This document shows positions 5,392 to 7,617 of a DNA stretch of 7,617 nucleotides, piece by piece. Within the stretch, counting starts at the first letter, position 1. Each line of letters starts with the position of its first letter. The stretch is from Trichloromonas sp034002365. GTDB taxonomy: Bacteria > Desulfobacterota > Desulfuromonadia > Desulfuromonadales > Trichloromonadaceae. Below the pieces are notes generated by a model. The model made no database searches. It was not told where the DNA came from and was given only the letters and a program-made list of their open reading frames with translations. The translations under genes and the position numbers were made by a program. The stretch covers positions 1-7,617 of the forward strand of contig JAVFAR010000127.1 of assembly GCA_034002365.1 (NCBI GenBank). The letters run 5' to 3'.

Positions 5392-5483
5392 ATGCCGCCC
5401 CCGCGGGGTGGGCCTTTCCCGACCCGACGGAAGGCGAAGGTGAATGACCGCCGGACTGACCCGGCCTACAAGGAGTAACGACC

Positions 5484-5663
5484 ATGGCTGTACCCAAGAA
5501 AAAAACATCCAAATCCAAGCGCGACATGCGCCGTGCTCATGATTTTCTCACCGCCCCCGGCATCTCCATCTGTCCCCAGTGTCAGGAGCCCAAGCAGCCC
5601 CATCGGGTTTGCGCCGCCTGCGGCGCCTACAAAGGCAAAGAAATTATCGCCTCCCAGGACTAG
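5484..5663 (+). CDS. rpmF: Ribosomal protein L32
   Basis: A 59-aa L32 (bL32), a component of the large ribosomal subunit. The basic N-terminus MAVPKKKTSKSKRDMRRAH is diagnostic. CPQC (30-33) and CAAC (43-46) form the zinc-ribbon cysteines, the C+ version of the protein. AAGGAG (5470-5475) lies 8 bases before the ATG. The 92-bp gap after yceD holds a CCCCG/CGGGG palindrome (5399-5408) and a small GCCGG/CCGGC hairpin (5450-5465) just ahead of the ribosome site; either could influence translation, but nothing shows it. The plsX ribosome site overlaps the rpmF stop codon. Confidence 0.96.
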   Translation: MAVPKKKTSKSKRDMRRAHDFLTAPGISICPQCQEPKQPHRVCAACGAYKGKEIIASQD

Positions 5664-5675
5664 GGAGCTTTCTCC

Positions 5676-6758
5676 TTGAGTGGGAAAATCGTTGTAGCGG
5701 TCGATGCCATGGGCGGGGATAACGCCCCTGCGGTCGAGGTCGAAGCCGCGGTCGCGGCTGCCCGGCGCTGGGGTATCGCTGTCCTGCTGGTGGGGGATTC
5801 AGCTCGGATCGAATCCGAGCTGAAAAAGCACCAGATCGCGGATCTGCCCATTGCCGTGCGCCATGCCAGTGAGGTCGTCGGCATGCACGATTCCGCTTCC
5901 GATGCCGTGCGCAAGAAAAAAGATTCGTCGATCCGGGTCGCTTTCAATCTGGTCAAGACCGGCGAAGCCCAGGCGGTGGTCAGTGCCGGCAACTCCGGTG
6001 CGACCATGGCCGCCGGTATGTTTGTCCTCGGCCGGATCAAAGGCATCGACCGTCCCGCTATCGCCACCATTATGCCCAACCGCAAGGACAACACCCTGGT
6101 CCTTGACGTCGGCGGCAATGTCGATTGCAAGCCTCAGCATCTCGCCCAGTTCGCTCTGATGGGTGAAGTCTATGCCCGTCATGTTCTGGGCAAGGCGGCC
6201 CCGCGTGTTGGTCTGCTGTCCAACGGCGAGGAAGAGTGCAAGGGTAACGATTTGACCCGCAGTACCCACAGCCTGCTTAAGGGCAACCGTGTCGGCTATG
6301 TCGGCTATGTGGAAGGGCGCGACGTGTTCAACGGTTCGGTCGACGTGGTCGTCTGCGACGGCTTCGTGGGCAACGTGGTTCTCAAGCTCTCCGAGGGACT
6401 GGCCGATGCCATCGGCTCGATGCTCAAGCAGGAAATCTCCATGCGGGTTCTCGCCAAGCTCGGGTATCTGCTGGCCCGGCCGGCTTTCCAGGCGTTCAAG
6501 AAGAAGGTCGATTACGCCGAATACGGCGGTGCTCCCCTCCTTGGCATCCAGGGGACCGGGGTCATCTGCCATGGCGGTTCCAATGTCAAGGCCCTCCAGA
6601 ATGCGATCTTTCAGGCCCGGGAATCGGTAGCCAAGGCCATCAATGATGCCCTCGTGGTTCAGTTGAGCAAGAGCCTCTTCGACGAAAAATCCCTTACCGC
6701 GATGCTGGAGCGACAGGAAGAAGTCTCCGGGGCCGCCGTCGGGGCCGCCGGACTCTGA
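5676..6758 (+). CDS. plsX: Phosphate acyltransferase PlsX
   Basis: A 360-aa protein, near the usual ~350 aa. PlsX converts acyl-ACP and phosphate to acyl-phosphate, the donor used by PlsY for the first acylation of glycerol-3-phosphate; it is a peripheral membrane enzyme. The N-terminal AVDAMGGDNAP (8-18) is the family signature. SAGNSGATMAAG, VLDVGGNVD, LLSNGEEECKGN and VVCDGFVGNVVLK are further conserved blocks in the expected order. The start is TTG at 5676, with AGGGAG (5662-5667, overlapping the rpmF TAG) 8 bases upstream, so translation is probably coupled to rpmF. The C-terminal tail after LTAMLERQEE is Ala/Gly-rich and variable. The next gene is fabD; the fabH that commonly follows plsX is not there. 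Confidence 0.96.
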   Translation: MSGKIVVAVDAMGGDNAPAVEVEAAVAAARRWGIAVLLVGDSARIESELKKHQIADLPIAVRHASEVVGMHDSASDAVRKKKDSSIRVAFNLVKTGEAQAVVSAGNSGATMAAGMFVLGRIKGIDRPAIATIMPNRKDNTLVLDVGGNVDCKPQHLAQFALMGEVYARHVLGKAAPRVGLLSNGEEECKGNDLTRSTHSLLKGNRVGYVGYVEGRDVFNGSVDVVVCDGFVGNVVLKLSEGLADAIGSMLKQEISMRVLAKLGYLLARPAFQAFKKKVDYAEYGGAPLLGIQGTGVICHGGSNVKALQNAIFQARESVAKAINDALVVQLSKSLFDEKSLTAMLERQEEVSGAAVGAAGL

Positions 6759-6786
6759 GTTCCGGAGATCTTTTAATCCTGTTACG

Positions 6787-6804
6787 GAAACGTGCCTCCG
6801 TTTC
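6787..6804 (+). terminator. Small hairpin between plsX and fabD, possible attenuator
   Basis: GAAACG (6787-6792) pairs with CGTTTC (6799-6804) around a 6-nt loop, followed by AATTTTAT rather than a clean T-run. An overlapping alternative stem ACGGA/TCCGT (6784-6788/6797-6801) is also possible. At most it would be a leaky terminator or processing site within the operon. Confidence 0.3.
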
Positions 6805-6830
6805 AATTTTATAAGGAAGGCGGTCGTTCA

Positions 6831-7617
6831 ATGCTCGCTTTTGTTTTTCCCGGACAGGGTTCCCAGTTTGCCGGCATGGGTCGCGATCTGGCCGATAATT
6901 TTCCTGTGGCGCGCCAGGTTTTCCAGGAAGCCAATGACGCCCTCGGCTTTGATCTCGCTTCCCTCTGTTTCAATGGTCCCGAGGAGGATCTGCGGCTGAC
7001 GGCCAATACCCAGCCGGCCATTGTTACCGTCAGTGTCGCTGCCTTGCGGCTGGTGGAGCAGGAGACCGGGCTGCGCCCCGATTACGCCGCCGGACACAGC
7101 CTCGGAGAGTTCTCCGCGCTGGTGGCCGCCGGGGCTCTGAGTTTCGCCGATGCCGTGCGCACAGTGCGGCAGCGGGGCGCTTTCATGCAGGAGGCGGTGC
7201 CGGTCGGCGTCGGCGCCATGGCGGCGATGATGGGCCTGGAGGATGGGGCCATCGAAGGGATCTGCGCCCAGGCGGCCCAGGGGCAGGTGGTCTCCCCGGC
7301 CAATTTCAACAGCCCGGGGCAGGTGGTCATTGCCGGACACGCCGAAGCGGTCGACCGCGCCATCGAATTGGCCAAGGCGGCCGGGGCCAAGCGGGCTTTG
7401 CCTTTGCCGGTGAGCGCACCGTTCCACTGTGCCCTGATGGAACCGGCCGGTCGGCGCCTGGCCGAAGTGCTTGACGGTATTGCCTTCGCTCCCATGAGCC
7501 TGCCTGTGGTTTCCAATGTCGAGGCCCGGCCTAACCACGATTCGGCCCGCCTTACCGAGTTGCTGGTCCGTCAGGTCAGCGCCCCGGTTCGCTGGGATGA
7601 GTCGGTGGCCTGCATGG
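6831..7617 (+). CDS. fabD: Malonyl-CoA:ACP transacylase FabD, 3' end outside window
   Basis: 262 codons of an expected ~310 are present. FabD transfers malonyl groups from CoA to acyl carrier protein to supply fatty-acid elongation in the cytoplasm. All active-site elements can be read: PGQGSQ with Gln9 for the oxyanion hole, the nucleophile Ser90 in GHSLGE, Arg115 (RQRG) for the malonyl carboxylate, His199 in SAPFHCALM, and Gln248, matching Gln11, Ser92, Arg117, His201 and Gln250 of E. coli FabD with a constant offset of two. The ATG at 6831 has an AAGGAAGG stretch (6813-6820) 10 bases upstream. Separated from plsX by 72 bp with a small hairpin; the context is the fatty-acid/phospholipid operon. 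Confidence 0.95.
   Translation, partial: MLAFVFPGQGSQFAGMGRDLADNFPVARQVFQEANDALGFDLASLCFNGPEEDLRLTANTQPAIVTVSVAALRLVEQETGLRPDYAAGHSLGEFSALVAAGALSFADAVRTVRQRGAFMQEAVPVGVGAMAAMMGLEDGAIEGICAQAAQGQVVSPANFNSPGQVVIAGHAEAVDRAIELAKAAGAKRALPLPVSAPFHCALMEPAGRRLAEVLDGIAFAPMSLPVVSNVEARPNHDSARLTELLVRQVSAPVRWDESVACM

Noticed and set aside
5799..6806. A 335-aa minus-strand ORF opposite plsX
   Set aside because: It is a codon-bias shadow of plsX, whose family signatures are unmistakable on the plus strand. The same applies to the 236-aa minus-strand ORF opposite fabD (6828-7538).
1..7617. CRISPR arrays, insertion sequences, tRNA/rRNA genes and phage genes
   Set aside because: No repeated spacer-like pattern, transposase, terminal inverted repeats, or RNA-gene sequence was seen on either strand.

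Overview
The window reads as an ordinary chromosomal stretch of a moderately GC-rich Gram-negative bacterium. A Desulfuromonadia/Geobacter-like member of the former Deltaproteobacteria is the best guess. The grounds are the YceD-RpmF-PlsX-FabD gene order, a cysteine-rich YceD, a stand-alone rubrerythrin-like ferritin protein, a Bax-type glucosaminidase, and the style of the secreted polysaccharide deacetylase. This is inference from protein character; no marker gene fixes the taxon. There is no transposase, phage gene, tRNA, rRNA or CRISPR array.

Left part (1-3200): the 3' end of a polysaccharide deacetylase gene converges on, and overlaps by 24 bp, a minus-strand gene for a secreted Bax-like glucosaminidase. 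The roughly 460-bp gap beyond bax carries a strong minus-strand promoter-to-terminator cassette that looks like a ~73-nt small RNA with a C7 loop. A plus-strand promoter there leads into a two-gene unit: an unrecognised 54-aa protein and a 158-aa ferritin-like diiron protein, closed by a terminator. Next is a small two-helix membrane protein whose reading frame shifts by -1 exactly at a U UUU UUA heptamer followed by a stem-loop. It is preceded by a G9 tract and followed by a terminator that can serve both strands.

Middle part (3200-4840): minus-strand fxsA (inner-membrane FxsA family) and minus-strand mazG (nucleoside triphosphate pyrophosphohydrolase, C-terminal repeat apparently degenerate) are separated by an AT-rich segment beside a cluster of DnaA-box-like 9-mers. 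The mazG/yceD divergent region holds an 11-bp direct repeat and a good sigma70-type promoter.

Right part (4843-7617): a plus-strand operon couples ribosome assembly to membrane lipid synthesis: yceD (DUF177, 23S rRNA accumulation), rpmF (L32), plsX (acyl-ACP to acyl-phosphate) and fabD (malonyl-CoA:ACP transacylase, cut by the window end). The fabH gene that usually lies between plsX and fabD is absent; only 72 bp separate them.

Most interesting signals: the possible programmed -1 frameshift at 2949-2991, the candidate small RNA at 1633-1705, the missing fabH, and the DnaA-box-like cluster next to AT-rich DNA at 3660-3810.
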